Numbered from the stretch's first letter, positions 12,974 to 25,275 are shown. The stretch: DNA of 64,000 nt from Caprimulgus europaeus (GCA_907165065.1 OU015528.1:72025474-72089473), one strand, 5' to 3'. Numbers and translations are program-made. Notes: generated by a model from the sequence alone, not told the origin.

Positions 12974-13191
12974 GGCCGCCTCCGCCGCGGCTCCCCGCTC
13001 GCCGCCTCTCCCCTCGGGCGCAGACCGGGCGCAGCCCCGCTCCCCAACGTGCGGAGCGCCGGGCGCTCAGGGCTCCGCGGCCGGCACCACGGCCCCGCGC
13101 GTCGGCAGCGTCGCGGCCGGGCTCGCTGGCGGCCGCCGCGGCTGCTGGGGAAATGCGGCGCCGCCAACAGCCCGCCGCCCCGCACAGCGCA

Positions 13192-13199
13192 GCGCATGC
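13192..13199. promoter_or_regulatory. NRF1-like site
   Basis: GCGCATGC lies about 220 bp upstream of the PCLO start codon inside the CpG island. It matches the core of the palindromic NRF1 consensus (GCGCATGCGC) except for the last two bases. Function is inferred from motif and position only. Confidence 0.4.
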
Positions 13200-13248
13200 T
13201 CCAGGCAGGCGGGAGGGCGGGCGGCTCCCCCCGCACACCACCACCCCG

Positions 13249-13260
13249 CGCCCCGCCCCG
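13249..13260. promoter_or_regulatory. GC box (Sp1-type)
   Basis: CCCCGCCCC occurs about 280 bp upstream of the PCLO ATG, with a second G-rich match (GGGAGGGCGGGCGG) at 13211-13224. These are common in TATA-less CpG-island promoters. This is a motif call only. Confidence 0.35.
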
Positions 13261-13559
13261 CATCACGGCCGTTAAAGGCACCGCGCGCACCCGCCTCCTC
13301 AGAGCCGGCAGGTCGCGGCCGCGGTGGCGGAGATGGAACGTGCAACCCCCGGGTTCTGCCTTCCGTTTTCCTTCCCTCTGCAGAGAAGGGCGTGCTAACA
13401 AGCAGGAGCCTGGCTCGCCCAAAGCATAAAGTAAGGGGAGCTGGAAGGCACATCGAGGAGACATCCCTCCATCCAGGCAACCACCTCAGAGCAGAGCCAG
13501 CGAGGTCTGACTGTTCAGGGCTGTGTGCCACTGAAGTTGGGATGTCTTTATGGTTGGAA

Positions 13560-14810
13560 GTTTCACAGCTTCTTTGGGCCCCTGACCCAGTATCTCACCA
13601 CCCTCATGATGACTGGCTCCAGTATGTTAACATTGTTCCAGGACTGGTGAGCCCCAGACTGGACACAGTACTCCCAATGCAATCTCATAACTGCTGACTA
13701 TATTGAGAAGAATCACCCTCTCTAATGTGCTGGTCACACCTGAGGTAGCACAGTGCCGTCTGCCATTGACATTCTTCATCACAACAGCATACTGCTGAAA
13801 CATCATGCCTTCACATCCACCAGGAATTTTTCTGCAAAGCTGCTTTTGGGCCAGCCTGTCTTGGTGCATGGAGTTATTCTGTCCCAGATACAGGACTCTG
13901 CACTTTCCTTCATTCAACGTCATGAAGTTCCTGCCAGCCCATCTTCTTGCCTGTCAGGGGCCCTGCAAGCAGCAGCCCTGCGTTTCAGTGTGTCTACCAT
14001 TCTCCAAGTTGGCTTCCTGAGGATGTATTCCATGCCTCTGCCCACATCATTAACAGAAACATTTAATACTATTAGTCAGAAGGGCACAACTAGTAACATG
14101 CCACCGGCTGGACTTGAAACAACAAACCACCACCCATTTGAGCCTAATAGTTCAGTCTATTTTTCACCCACTGTACAGGTCTCATTAATTAGGCTATAAG
14201 GATGTCATAGTTGATCGTGCTGAAAGCCTGATGGAGTGTGATTTGCCTGGGGTAAATACCTGCTGTCTGTTTCCAATAACCTTCCTGTCCTTCATCTCCT
14301 TGGACATGGCTTCCGGGTGGATTTGCTCTGTAACCTTCCCAGGAAGGGTACTGGCTACATTAGCCAAACTGCCTTGCAGTTCTCTCGTGGATCCCCTTTC
14401 TTGAAGACGGGTACAGTGCTTGCCTTTTTCCGGTCATTAGGGAACTTTCCCAATTACATTTTGAAGATGATAGAGTGACTTTGCAATATCACCAGCCAGC
14501 TCCCTCAGCACTCTTTGATCCACCCCATCCAGTCCCACGAGCTTCTGTACATCTAACTGGTTTAAGTGCTCCCTAAGTCTGTCTTACTCTACTACAGATC
14601 ATGCTTCACTCTCACATACTCTGATGCTCGGCTCAGGGACCTGGGAGAGCAGAGGCAAAGAGCCACTATGTACCTCAGCCTTTCTATGTCCTTTGTCACT
14701 AGTTTTCCTGCCTCATTGATGGGGGGCCAAATTTTTCTCAGATCCTCCCTAGAGACCTTACTAAATTGTGGCTATATTTTGAATATTTCAATGTGTTGGT
14801 TAAACAGCTA
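13560..14810 (-). repeat. CR1 LINE fragment upstream of PCLO
   Basis: About 1.25 kb of diverged CR1 in minus orientation. On the plus strand it reads through antisense CR1 landmarks such as AGCCCCAGACTGGACACAGTA and later the antisense reverse-transcriptase region. Frames are broken throughout. It begins about 0.6 kb from the PCLO start codon and lies in the same orientation as that gene. The terminal 3' octamers are not preserved. Confidence 0.75.
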
Positions 14811-16171
14811 GATCTTTACAAATATCAGTTGTTTTAGCTACAGGGACATGACAGCAGCTGGTACTCTTGCTTTTCTCCTCCTGTAGCACCATTACTGTTT
14901 TTCTACAGACACAGCTGCATGCAGATCAGCCCCCAAAATGACCTACATAAGGATGCCATCCAAGTATTTATAGTACTCTTGTACTGTCACAGAGACCATT
15001 TTTTCCAGTACTGGCTCATAATAAACACTGAAACTAGCAGCGGTTGGGGGCTTCCTACTTTTCTTTCAAGTGACTTTAAGTTACACATCAAAAGAACTGT
15101 TCAGCAGATAACATGATAAAGCATAGAGAGAAAATCCTCTAAATGGAGTAGCATGACATGAGTGTGAGTGGATGTCTATTCACATGATGTTCTAGGTAAA
15201 GACATCAGAGAGACCTGTGGAAGAGGTGACACACCACACAGTCACACCTGAATGAAGGTGGATTCACTTGGCATGTGAAGGAAACGTACAAATTTCAGTT
15301 AAGGGTTTTAGAGGGAGGCAAATACACCTCCCTATTCATTTAGCACAAGGGAACATTGTGTGCTAAAGTATGAGTAGATGTGCAAAATGCTGCAGCATGG
15401 AAGAAGGCAAATGCACAACAAAGATGGGGAAAGAGGGATTTAGTCAGTGAAATAATTTGGTTTTCTGATACATACTAAGGTAAGCATTCATATGCACTTA
15501 AATATACACATATACTTAAATATTCTGTGGAGGGTGGTATTCCTGTTCTTTAGCTGGGTAGTCTGGAAGTGTATCAGATTCCCAAATGTTTTTTTTTTTT
15601 CTAAACAAACCCCCATTTCTTTTTTCAAAGCCAAATAAGTAACGAGACCTTTTGACTCGGACCTAGAAGTCATCTTATGTTTAAAAACAGATGGCATGTC
15701 AGATAAAGATGCAGACAAAACAAGTGAGATCAAAACACATTAAATTCACTGAATAAAACAATTAAAACTGGGGAAATAGCAGTTCTGCTAGTACTTTCTG
15801 AAAGTAAGCTTCCTACTGCACTGTTAACATGTCCTGAGATAGAAGATAGGGAAAAGAGACACAATGCCTAGGGAAGTAAGCTGAGTCCAAATGGAGGCGC
15901 AGGATGAGAAATAACCTTTGGTGGGAAATTTACTATTGGCTTCACTGGAGCCAAGGATGTCACCTTAAAATGATTATGATTTCAAGTATCTTAGGGATTT
16001 TTGTGTAAACTGACTCTTTTCACACTTCTGTGACATTCACCTTTTCTTATGAAAAAGCATGTAATCAATAGTTATCTGTCCCAGAAGTCCCACTGCAGAC
16101 CTGTTTTCCCCACATCCTACCATCTCCACATCTTTCTCCCTATACTTCGCAGTCTGTCCAAATGTGATACC
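14811..16171. other. Intergenic, nothing recognised
   Basis: AT-rich sequence between a CR1 and an LTR. It has one T run (15589-15600) and no coding, RNA or repeat feature I can name. Old unrecognised repeats may be present. Confidence 0.5.
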
Positions 16172-16809
16172 ATGTGGTAGTTTGGGTGGATTCACCCCTT
16201 TTTGCATGCAGCTTGCACCCAAACACAGCCTGCTCTATCACCCTCCCTCCTCCCTTGCCCAGGGAGTAGGGGAGAGAATTGGAACGAAGGGCAAGGAGAC
16301 TCACGGGTTGAGATAAAAACTATTTACTAATTAAAATGAAATTATAATGATAACAACAGTGATAACAGAATTATACAAATGAGTGATACACAGTGCTCAC
16401 CACCCGCTGACTGATGCCCGGCCTGTGCCAGCCAACGATCCCGGAGGAGAGACAGTCCCAAAACCGAAACCCTGGAAGAGTGAGCCTGAGCAATCCCCAA
16501 GAGAGGTACCCCTGGAAGAGAAGTGCCCTGTCTTCTGGTCAGCCCTGGTTAATATACTGGCATGACGGGATATGATATGGAATATTTAGTTAGCACATCC
16601 AAATGCCGGTTCTGGGCTTTGCTAATCACTACTCTTCTCCCTCCCAGTCTTAATGCAGCTGTGAACAGCCAAACACAGTGGCCTTGAGTTCCAGCAGCAA
16701 CTCACAACACCAGCACTGGTATCAACGTTCTTCTCACAATAAGTCTGAATTGAAACACTAACTAAAATACTAAAAAGAAAATTAACTCTATCTTAGCAAA
16801 ACGAGGACA
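16172..16809 (+). mobile_element. Solo LTR, avian ERV (TGTCATGGTTTAACCC-type family)
   Basis: The sequence has the layout of a common avian ERV LTR. A pyrimidine-rich start is followed by GGGAGAGAATTGG, then GGGTTGAGATAAAAACTATTTA. Next come AT-rich repeats, the block CACCCGCTGACTGATGCCCGGCC, ATATACTGGCATGACGGGATATG and the end GAGGACA at 16809. The first bases are degraded. No internal retroviral region is attached, so it is a solo LTR. It is the same family as the fragment at 22815. No coding capacity. Confidence 0.7.
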
Positions 16810-16932
16810 CACCAACTCTCTCATTTTGGTGTTACCCATGAAAGTCAAAAACTAATGAGGCTTAACATTCTGTTGTACCAAGGCAAGAAAAGTTATCAAA
16901 TGAATCAGCCTTTTTCTCAAAAGTCATAATAT

Positions 16933-16970
16933 CTAACTTGCAAGAAACAGCTTGGTTTCTTGCAAGTTAG
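16933..16970. repeat. Perfect inverted repeat, 16-bp arms, 6-nt loop
   Basis: The arm CTAACTTGCAAGAAAC (16933-16948) and its exact reverse complement (16955-16970) are separated by AGCTTG. Pairing stops outside the arms. It lies about 120 bp beyond the solo LTR. It could be a small foldback element, a palindromic duplication or a transcribed hairpin. Confidence 0.8.
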
Positions 16971-19900
16971 GTTATATACCCTTATTAAAAAAAAAAAAAA
17001 AAAAAGTATTTTCTTAATCCCTAGTATTGAAAATTACAATTAAAATCCTTCAGAGATAAAACAGTCTTTTAAAAAGTGCATGCAAATTAGAACTCTGTGT
17101 AAATTTAGAGGCAGATACAGAAATGAGTTGCCTTCCCTTAGATACTAGGTAATACGAAAAGGATAATCATGAACAGAGGTAAATCCAACTATCCTTTGAG
17201 GGCTCACTTTCAGTTTTTGTTGAATTTTCATTGCATCTGAATACACAGTGCATCAGTATAATTCACAAACATTTATATATTTTACAACATTAAGTCCATG
17301 CATGGTATTATTATCCCTACCAAAAAAAAAAAAAGCCACAGTATATTGAAGTGAAGTAGCTTCATTCAGACTAAGGACTGTGCTATATCAGTAGCACAGC
17401 ACTTTCATTTGGGCCTGACCCAGATACAAACTAAATGCAACTAGACCTCCAAAGGAACCAGTCCAAGTTAGAGCTGAGTAGGCAGAAGCAGGACAAGGAT
17501 CCTAGTTCATCTTTTGCTAGTCCTGAATCTGATCCAGGGCAAGTGAATCTCAGTTAAATGTGCATTTTCAGCACTGAAATGAGTGCTTGAAGTTAATTTA
17601 CTGATTAACAACAGTGAATACATCCAATCTTCTCATCAGTAGGCTACTGAGTATAGATGTACTCTTTACATTTTTAAGGGAAGAAGAAGCCACTTAGTGC
17701 ATAGAATTTGGAGATTTAATGCTAAGATCATCAGAAGAAAGGAATAAGCATGAGCTGGCAAAATGGGATGGGAAGGAAAACTCTTATATCTTAACAATAT
17801 GCCTGGCATTATGCCCAGAAAAAAGTCAAGGAGGAAGAAGGTGTATTAATCATTAACAATTAACAGTGGCTGTACTGATCAGTACTACAAAGGAAGGTAA
17901 ATTAAAGAAGAACTAGAATTTGCATAAACATATTTATAACACTTTACACAGTAATGAATTAATATTCTAATTTGTATAAATAACTAGCTAAAAGTTACAG
18001 TGCCCCTATCACACTTACCTACCACTTTTCAGAGATACAGAGACTGTGAAGGGTAATTTGAGTTTAAAAGATATGGCTAAAATGCATCCAACAGCTCTGT
18101 ATAGCTCATTGCTATACCAAATGAGCAATGCCTCTTGATGTTTATTCTTTCCAGGCAGTTAAAACCATACATTTGATAAATATATTTAAATATATAAAAA
18201 TAAAGGAAAATATGGATACTATAGTGCAGTCAGTTCCATAACTATGCTTGCTGCCCTCTCCTATTCACTGTCTCAGAATACAAGTGAGTACACTGCACCA
18301 GAGATTAAACAGGGGGGAAGACACCAAAATCATGTTGAATCAATATACTGGAGGAATTCATCCAAAACAAAAAAACTGAATAAATTTTTAAAGGATGAAG
18401 TAGAAGAGTATGAATCTGTTTTCTGGAAAAATGTCATGCAAAACCTAGGAAGTAATTATTTCAGGTATGGCATCAGTTATGCTATATAAGCATATAAGCC
18501 AAAAGCACATGATGCTTTAAACTACACGTTTCTATGTGCACCTGTATGTGCCCCTGGTGCTGGTGCACTAGTCTACTAGGCAGTCTACTGCTGTGGGTTA
18601 TATGAAATACCTACTAAGGAATGGAAACAAATGCATACACAGTCTGCACTAAATAGATGTGTTCTCTAAAACAAGAACACAGGAGAGTAAGGCTTCTTCT
18701 CTCATAAGTACTAATTCTGTATCGAAACTACTCTCATCTACATACCAACCAAAGTTTGGCTAAGGACTGCACAGCAAACATTCTTCAAGATCATAAGGAA
18801 TCTCCAGTCTCACCTGACTTACGAGTCACCAAAACAACCAGTAAGATGTATAAAGTACCTTCCAAAGCATTGTGTATTGCTGTTCTGTTCAAATATATAA
18901 CTCTTCTCTCTTTACACAGAATTTTCTGTTCACTTTGTACATGAGGTCAAGAAAACATCAGAATAGTGAGCTACACTGTTCCAAAGACCCTGCAAAAAAA
19001 ACCTACTCAAGGGAAAAAAAAAAATAAATACTGAAAATAAAACCTCCCAGGTAAGAGAAATACCCTGGGCAGAATTATTTGCTGTATTTCAGAGTTCCCG
19101 AATGTCTGTTTTTTTGGGACACCATGCACTCTGATACAGTACCATTAATGTTACAGTATCCTATTTATTATTAAACAAATCACTTTTGAACAGCCACTGC
19201 AGATATTAGCCTCATCATCAGTCCAATGGAAACAAGATTAGAACATGCACTTTATCCCAGTGAATAGCCAGTGCATAGACACCTGTGTAAATCATCCCAG
19301 CAATCTCACAACCAGATTTGCTTGCTTAAACAAAACAAGAAGGTCTGCCAACTCCCTACAGCACAGCAATGCTGATATGTTCACAATATGGACTCCCACA
19401 GCATAGATTAGTCACAATGTTAGAAATCTTATGTTTATTTGCAATCAGTGCTTCTAATACACAAATAGTGATTTGCATCTTAAACTGAAGAATGGAACAA
19501 AAAAGCCCTTAATCTCAAAGCCTGTAACCTAAACCACCTGCAACAGCAATAAGTAGTTTTGTCCTATTGTTCTCCAGTTGTTTTCTCTAATTTGAGTTTA
19601 TCCGCCTGCAGCAGTTGAGTACAACTAATAGTGGTACAGACATCATCACAAAGAGCTCAATTTTTACTTGCTTCATGGTGAAACAGTCATGGCTAAGATT
19701 ATTATGATTCAAGAGCAAAAGTAGTCAGTTAGAAAGAACCTAGGGAAATATTTGAACCATCAGTAGCATCAAATTATGATAGATCGTGTTAGAATAAAGT
19801 AACTGTTCAGTTTATTCAATTGGGTTTGCATCAGTAAGCATAACTGAGATTCTCAGGATCTTTCTCTTAGGATTGTCACTGGTAAGAGTGTTGAAAGTTT

Positions 19901-20773
19901 TAATACCCCTAGCAGTTATGTCTTTCATGCCCAGAATGCAGTAGGTGCTTAAACTGAAAACGTCATAGCCCAAACAGAGGAAAGTCTCATTAGTGAAGCA
20001 TGTATTTAGATCATACGTTCACTTCCTACCTCTTCCTGAGCCACAGGGCACAGGCATTCACTTTAAACACAATCTTTTTTTTTTTTCTTTTTTTTTTTTT
20101 CTTTTTTTTTTCCTTCCCCCCAGTTCAAAATTAGTTAATCCATGGAGTGGAGAGGGAAGTGTATGTTAAGATTCATTAGGACTATCAAAAATAGTTCGCT
20201 TGTATTACATGGATCTTACTTAAAATAAGATCCTTGAGATGAAACCTTCCTTACAGTAAGTATCATATATAACTAAATATTGGCCAAGGCCATCATTTCC
20301 AAAGGTAAGAGATTAAACTCAAGCACCTGAGTCCTACTTTAGGAGCTCACATGTAGAATGACAAAAAAGAATGCAGAGCACACCATTCCAGCGGGCACTG
20401 CCTGTTGTTTTCCATGTATTGACTGGTGCATTGTAGACCATGTTAAATACACATTAACTATGTTTTATGGCATGAGCTACCAACTGGCTCTGTGATAGAA
20501 TTAAAGAGGAAAAAAGAAAAGGTTTATCTTTGATCTATAAAGTCCTTCTTAGAATGGGTTCTGGATACTGCTCATTTCATGGAAAATAAACATTCTTTAT
20601 CCCACAAAGTATATCTGTTCAGGACTAAGGAAGTTTGCTCTTCTCTTCAGATGTGTACTTAGAGGCTTTGTACTCTTGACATTAGAAATAAGTCCTAGCT
20701 TATAAAAGAACATATGAAAAACAGAGATACATCCCGAAAGCCTTGATTTTTGTTTTAGTCCAAAAATAATCTT
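16971..20773. other. Intergenic, no gene recognised
   Basis: AT-rich intergenic DNA with poly-A (16987-17003 and 17323-17335) and a long T-rich tract (20072-20111). The longest open frames (for example 18244-18489) have no recognisable motif and no exon-like borders. I see nothing else I can support. Confidence 0.5.
20072..20115. repeat. Interrupted poly-T tract
   Basis: About 40 bases of T interrupted by single C residues, followed by a C-rich stretch. A low-complexity sequence, possibly an old retroposon tail on the minus strand. Confidence 0.7.
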
Positions 20774-22814
20774 AGAATGGGTGGGAAGGAACCTTTGGAG
20801 GTCACCTGGTCCAACCCCTCTCTCAAAACAAGGCCAACGTAGATTAGGTTGCTCAGAGGTGCTTTCAATCAGAGTGTTTCCAAGGACAGAGATTTCAGTC
20901 TCTCTGGGCAACCTTATATCTAATCAGAATTTCTTTTGTTGCTACTTGTCTCAATTACCTCTCATCCTTTCACTATGCACCTCAGGGATGAGTACGACTC
21001 TATTTTCTCTGTCTCCTCCCATTAGGAACTTGAAGATGGCAATAGGATTCACCTGGAACCTTCTGTTCATAAAGCTGAACAAACATCTCTCAGCCTCTCC
21101 TCATAGGTCAGGTGCTCTGATCTCCCAACAGTCTGGACAACCCTCCACTGGACTTGTTCCAGGCTGTCAAACTCTTTCTTATGATGAGGACCTCAAACTT
21201 GGCCACAGTACTCCAGATTAAATATAACAAATTCTGAGTAGAAAGGAATAATCAGTTCCCTCAATCTCTTGGCTACAATACAGACCAATATATTATTGAT
21301 CATCCGAAATGCAGACCTCTGCAAAAATCCTTCCGGAATTTCATGAGATTCACGTTGGCCCATTCCTCCAGCCTGACTAGGTCTCCTTGAATGCCAGCCC
21401 TTCCATAGAGCATATTGACTTCATCTGCCAGTTTAGTATCACACACAAACTTGATATTGAGTCAATTCCTTCTCCTCCTCCTCCAGACAACTGATAAGCA
21501 TATTAAACAGGTTAAGCCTCAGGATAGACCCCAGTATAACTTCACTTGAGCTGACCCCCAGACAGAGTACAAATAATTTTCCAGTATCCTTTGAACCCAG
21601 TGATTCAGGTTTTTTATCAGTTTAGTGTTCCACCCATCTAAACTGTAAAGTCCTAACACTGATATGAGAATTCATAGGAGACCGTGTTGAAAGCCTGGAT
21701 AAAATCAAAATTGAAGAGCACTGTTTGCCACTCTTCCACAGATTTTTTTTTCTTTTTTTAATTATAAAATGCAATCAACTTGGCCAAAACATAATTTAGC
21801 TGTTGTACATCTATACTGGCTATTTCCATTCACCATCTTCTCCTTCATTTGCCCAGAAATGGTTTACAAGGGGACTCAGTACATTATTTTTTCCAGGAAT
21901 CAAGGTGAGGCTGACTTGCCCTTACTTCTGTTATAATTTTTGCTCTTTCTGAAGATGGTTATGGCATTTTCCTATTCCCAGTCATCAGAACTCCCCCAGT
22001 CTCCACAACCTTTTGAGGACATCTGAGAGTGACCTCACTATGACATTGGTGAAATTTCTCACTATTCACAGATATATCCCTTCTAGTCCAATGCATCTAT
22101 ATATATTGAGATTACTTGGGATATCGTTGACTTGATCCTCTTCCACTATTTGGCTTACCTAACACCATCCCTACATACCCAAGCAATGTTTCTAAATTCC
22201 TCCTTCACTTCCACTTCTATAAATGTTCTTTTTGCACTATCACACCCAGTCAGGTCCTTGTTTAACTGAGATGTACTCCTGATGTATCTATTCATTTTTT
22301 TGTGAGTACTAGGATGGATCATTTTTTTGTTTGGATGAGATGTCCTTAAAGATCTAATAACTCTTATGATCTACTTTTTGCCCTTCAATACTGCTTCCCA
22401 CTAGATTATAGTTCCCAGTTCTCTGAATAAGCTGAAGTCTAATTTCTTCAAATTCAGGACCTGTGTTCTGCTGCTTGCCTTCCTCACTCCTCTCAGGATC
22501 TTGAGCTTTGCTATTTCATGATCACTACAGCCAAGCCTGTTATTGATTATCATATCCCCAACAAGCTCTTCAGAGGTGATAAGCAGCCATGTCCAGGAGA
22601 ACATCACCCCTGCTTGTATCATACAGCATCTGTATTATGAAGTCATACATGACATCCTCCAGAAATTTCTGAGATTGCCTGTGTCCTGCTGCACTGCCCT
22701 TTTGTCAGGTGTCAGAGAGGTTTAAGTCCCCTACAAGAAGTAGAGTCTGCGATATATAGACTTTGGTAAATTATTTAAGCCTGTCTACTTCTTCACCCAG
22801 TTTTGGAGGGTTTA
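20774..22814 (-). repeat. CR1 LINE, about 2 kb, old, ended by an LTR insertion
   Basis: Starts on the plus strand with the antisense CR1 3' region (GGGTGGGAAGGAACCTTTGG, then GGTCACCTGGTCCAACCCC). It continues through antisense C-terminal ORF2 (CCTCTCCTCATAGGTCAGG, and GGCCACAGTACTCCAG) into the antisense reverse-transcriptase and upstream ORF2 regions. There are many stops and indels. It is the longest CR1 in the window. The upstream side stops abruptly at 22814, where an LTR begins with TGTCATGG. Confidence 0.8.
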
Positions 22815-22970
22815 TGTCATGGTTTAACCCAGCTGGCAGCCAAACACCATAAATCCACTTGCTCACTCTCCCCCGCCCCAGGGAATGGAGGAGAGAATTG
22901 GATGGGTAAAGGTAAGAAGACTTCATTATGATGAAATAAACTACTATGAAATACAGTATATTCCACAAAC
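22815..22970 (+). mobile_element. LTR 5' fragment, same family as 16172-16809
   Basis: Begins with the canonical LTR start TGTCATGGTTTAACCCAGC exactly where the CR1 stops. It continues with CTTGCTCACTCTCCCCCGCCC and GAATGGAGGAGAGAATTGG, then decays. The rest of the LTR is missing. No target-site duplication could be seen. Confidence 0.65.
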
Positions 22971-24291
22971 CCATGTTTCCTATACTCAGTGCACTTTTCT
23001 GTCTTACAATACTACTTTCTTTAGATAATTAAGCATGTTGCAGTGGCTGGTATCATCAGGCGGTATAGCAGTCCCTTTTTCCTCACCAAGTTGCTAAAGC
23101 TACAAGATGACCCATGGCTTAGGAAAATAAGACTTTCTGCTGTTACAGAGACTTTGTTATACTTTGGGAAAGCCTGTAGGTAGCCACTAGAAGTTAATTA
23201 CTGCATATCTTTGTGTAGGAGACTTGCTTATCTGTTATATGGGGACAGTGACAGTTCTTATTCTAACAGCAGTGGTAATTAATGGTTTTAAGATTTTAAA
23301 AATTCAAATACTATAGTGGTGAGGTCCATAAAAATATTTCATAATTTTCTGTGATTCACAAATGCACAAATTAATTCTACACTGCCTAATATACACGCAG
23401 GTATTAATTTAGGTAAGAAAACAGTATAAGTCTTCTGGTAAAAAGAAGTCACTAGCTGTTTACTCTTACCTCATGAGCTAGTCATAACTGCCAACTCATA
23501 GATAGTTTCACCAAGTCCTAGAGAATTAGTGTAGACATGCCTTCATTATGGAATGCAAACTCTTGCTTTCCACTGTTATACACAGTGCTATATCATATAT
23601 CCTAATGCATAAACTGATCAAATTACAAATTAAAATTAATCTGATGAAAAGAAAGATGTAGTTGGTTTCTTTCTAATTGAAGGGTTTTTTTTCTGAATTT
23701 CTCTACTGTAATAGTGTATACTTCTGAGCCTAAAAGACAGATTTAAAAGATCTACATTTTTCAAGTAGATCTTTTCCATTCCTAGGGTTTTTTTAAGGAC
23801 ACCTGAAATGCAAGAACATCTGGTTTGTAAGGATTTTTTGTTAACACTATTCTGTGTAGAAGACAATAACAAGAAGTAGGAAAAGTCATAAAATGAGCAT
23901 GCTGATGTACAAACTCTTATGAGCAGTAGGAAAAGGAGACATTAAGGGAGCCCAGAACTCTTAGGTCACTGATGGATGGGTGATTGAAGGAACCACTCAA
24001 ACATAATCTTGAAAAGGTTCAACCAGAACTTTGTAATTTAGAAGAATGAAGACAAGATTATCATGAGTGTGATGAGAAAAAACAAACAGTATAGAATATT
24101 TGAGGTGGACTGTGGCAATATGAAAAATATTATGATGTGTTTAAGGAAAGGATCAACAGCAGGGAAAGAGAAAGACAAGGTTGGAGGGGAACAAAAACAG
24201 GAAAATGAAAAGGAGTAGGAATAAAAATGTGGCCAGTTGCATGTAAGCAGGTTGCCAGTCAGTGCTTTTGTCTGGCCAAACCCTGTGCCTC
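22971..24291. other. Intergenic, one small hairpin
   Basis: AT-rich. It contains a perfect 11-bp inverted repeat, AAAAGATCTAC at 23745-23755 and its complement at 23765-23775 (9-nt loop). No gene or repeat family recognised. Confidence 0.5.
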
Positions 24292-25275
24292 TGTATTGGG
24301 TTTGTGTGGCAAGGCTTTAGTAGCAGCAAGCGGGGGGGGGGGACACATGGGGTGGCTTCTGTGAGAGAAGCTGCCAGAAGCTTCCCCCATGTCCGACCCG
24401 ACACAGCCAATGCCAGCTGGCTACAAGAAGGGACCCGCTGCTGGCCAAGGCCGAGCCCATCAGTAACGCCTCTGTGAGAACATAATTAAGAAAAAAAGGA
24501 AGAGAGGGAAGAAAAAAAAAAAAAGCTGCACACTTTGCAGCTAGAGAGAGGAGTGAGAAGATGTAAGAGAAAACAACTCTGCAGACACCAAGGTCAGTGA
24601 AGAAGGAGGGGGAGGAGGTGCTCCAGGTGCCGGAGCAGAGATTCCCCTGCAGCCTGTGGTGAAGACCAGGGTGAGGCAGGCTGTCCCCCTGCAGCACATG
24701 GAGGTCCATGGTGGAGCAATGACCACCTGTAGCACGTGGAGGACCCCACGCTGGATCAGGTGGATGCCCGAAGGAGGCTGTGACCCCGCGGGAAGCCCGC
24801 GCTGGAGCAGGTTCCTGTCAGGACCTGTGGCCCCGTGGAGAGAGGAGCCCACGCCGGAGCAGGTTTGCTGGCAGGACTTGTGACCCTGTGGGGGACCCGC
24901 GCTGGAGCAGTCCCTTCCTGAAGGACTGCACACCATGGAATGGACCCATGCTAAAGCAGTTTGTGAAGAACTGTCAGTCATGGGAAGGACTCACGTTGGA
25001 GAAGTTGGTGGAGGACTGTCTCCCGTGAGAGGGACCCCAAGCTGGTGCGGGGGAAGGAGTCCTCCCCCTGAGGAGGAAGCAGCGGCAGAAACACCGTGTG
25101 ATGAACTGACCCCAACCCCATTCCCTGTTCCCCCTGTGCTGCTGGGGGGAGGAGGTGGAAATCAGGAAAGAGATTAAGCCCGGGAAGAAGGGAGGGATGG
25201 GGGAGGTGTTTTAAGATTTGGTTTTACTTCTCACTATCCTCTAATTTTGATTCGTAATAAAGTAAATTTGTCTGG
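24292..25275 (+). mobile_element. Large avian ERV LTR
   Basis: Starts TGTATTGGGTTTGTGTGGC and has the G-run and GGGTGGCTTCTGTGAGAGAAG stretch near its 5' end. It carries a block of imperfect repeats of CTGGAGCAG / GGACC type (about 24650-25040) and a polyadenylation signal AATAAA at 25257-25262. This matches a common avian LTR of about 1 kb. The usual CA end is not found, so the 3' edge is approximate. The open frames inside are products of the GC-rich repeats and have no retroviral domain. Confidence 0.75.

Larger units (their letters stand above)
12430..13345 (-). promoter_or_regulatory. PCLO: CpG island, PCLO promoter and 5' UTR
   Basis: A dense run of CpG and G/C tracts of about 0.9 kb in otherwise AT-rich DNA, covering coding exon 1 and about 370 bp upstream of the ATG. 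This is the usual promoter type for a broadly neuronal gene. No TATA box is evident. Candidate activator sites lie upstream of the ATG: GCGCATGC (NRF1-like) at 13192-13199 and GC boxes near 13211-13224 and 13251-13259. The transcription start cannot be placed from sequence alone. Open frames on the plus strand here reflect GC-rich composition. Confidence 0.85.

Noticed and set aside
12603..13697. 364-codon open frame on the plus strand over the PCLO promoter
   Set aside because: It runs antisense through the CpG island and exon 1. GC-rich sequence lacks stop codons by composition. The frame has no recognisable domain and its low-complexity Ala/Pro/Arg runs mirror exon 1.
13753..14199. 148-codon plus-strand open frame
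   Set aside because: It is antisense CR1 sequence, not a host gene.
18244..18489. 81-codon plus-strand open frame with mixed composition
   Set aside because: No domain, no splice signals that fit and no neighbouring exon; length is expected by chance.
24541..25177. Several overlapping open frames of 70-146 codons
   Set aside because: They lie inside an ERV LTR repeat block on both strands and share no retroviral or host domain.
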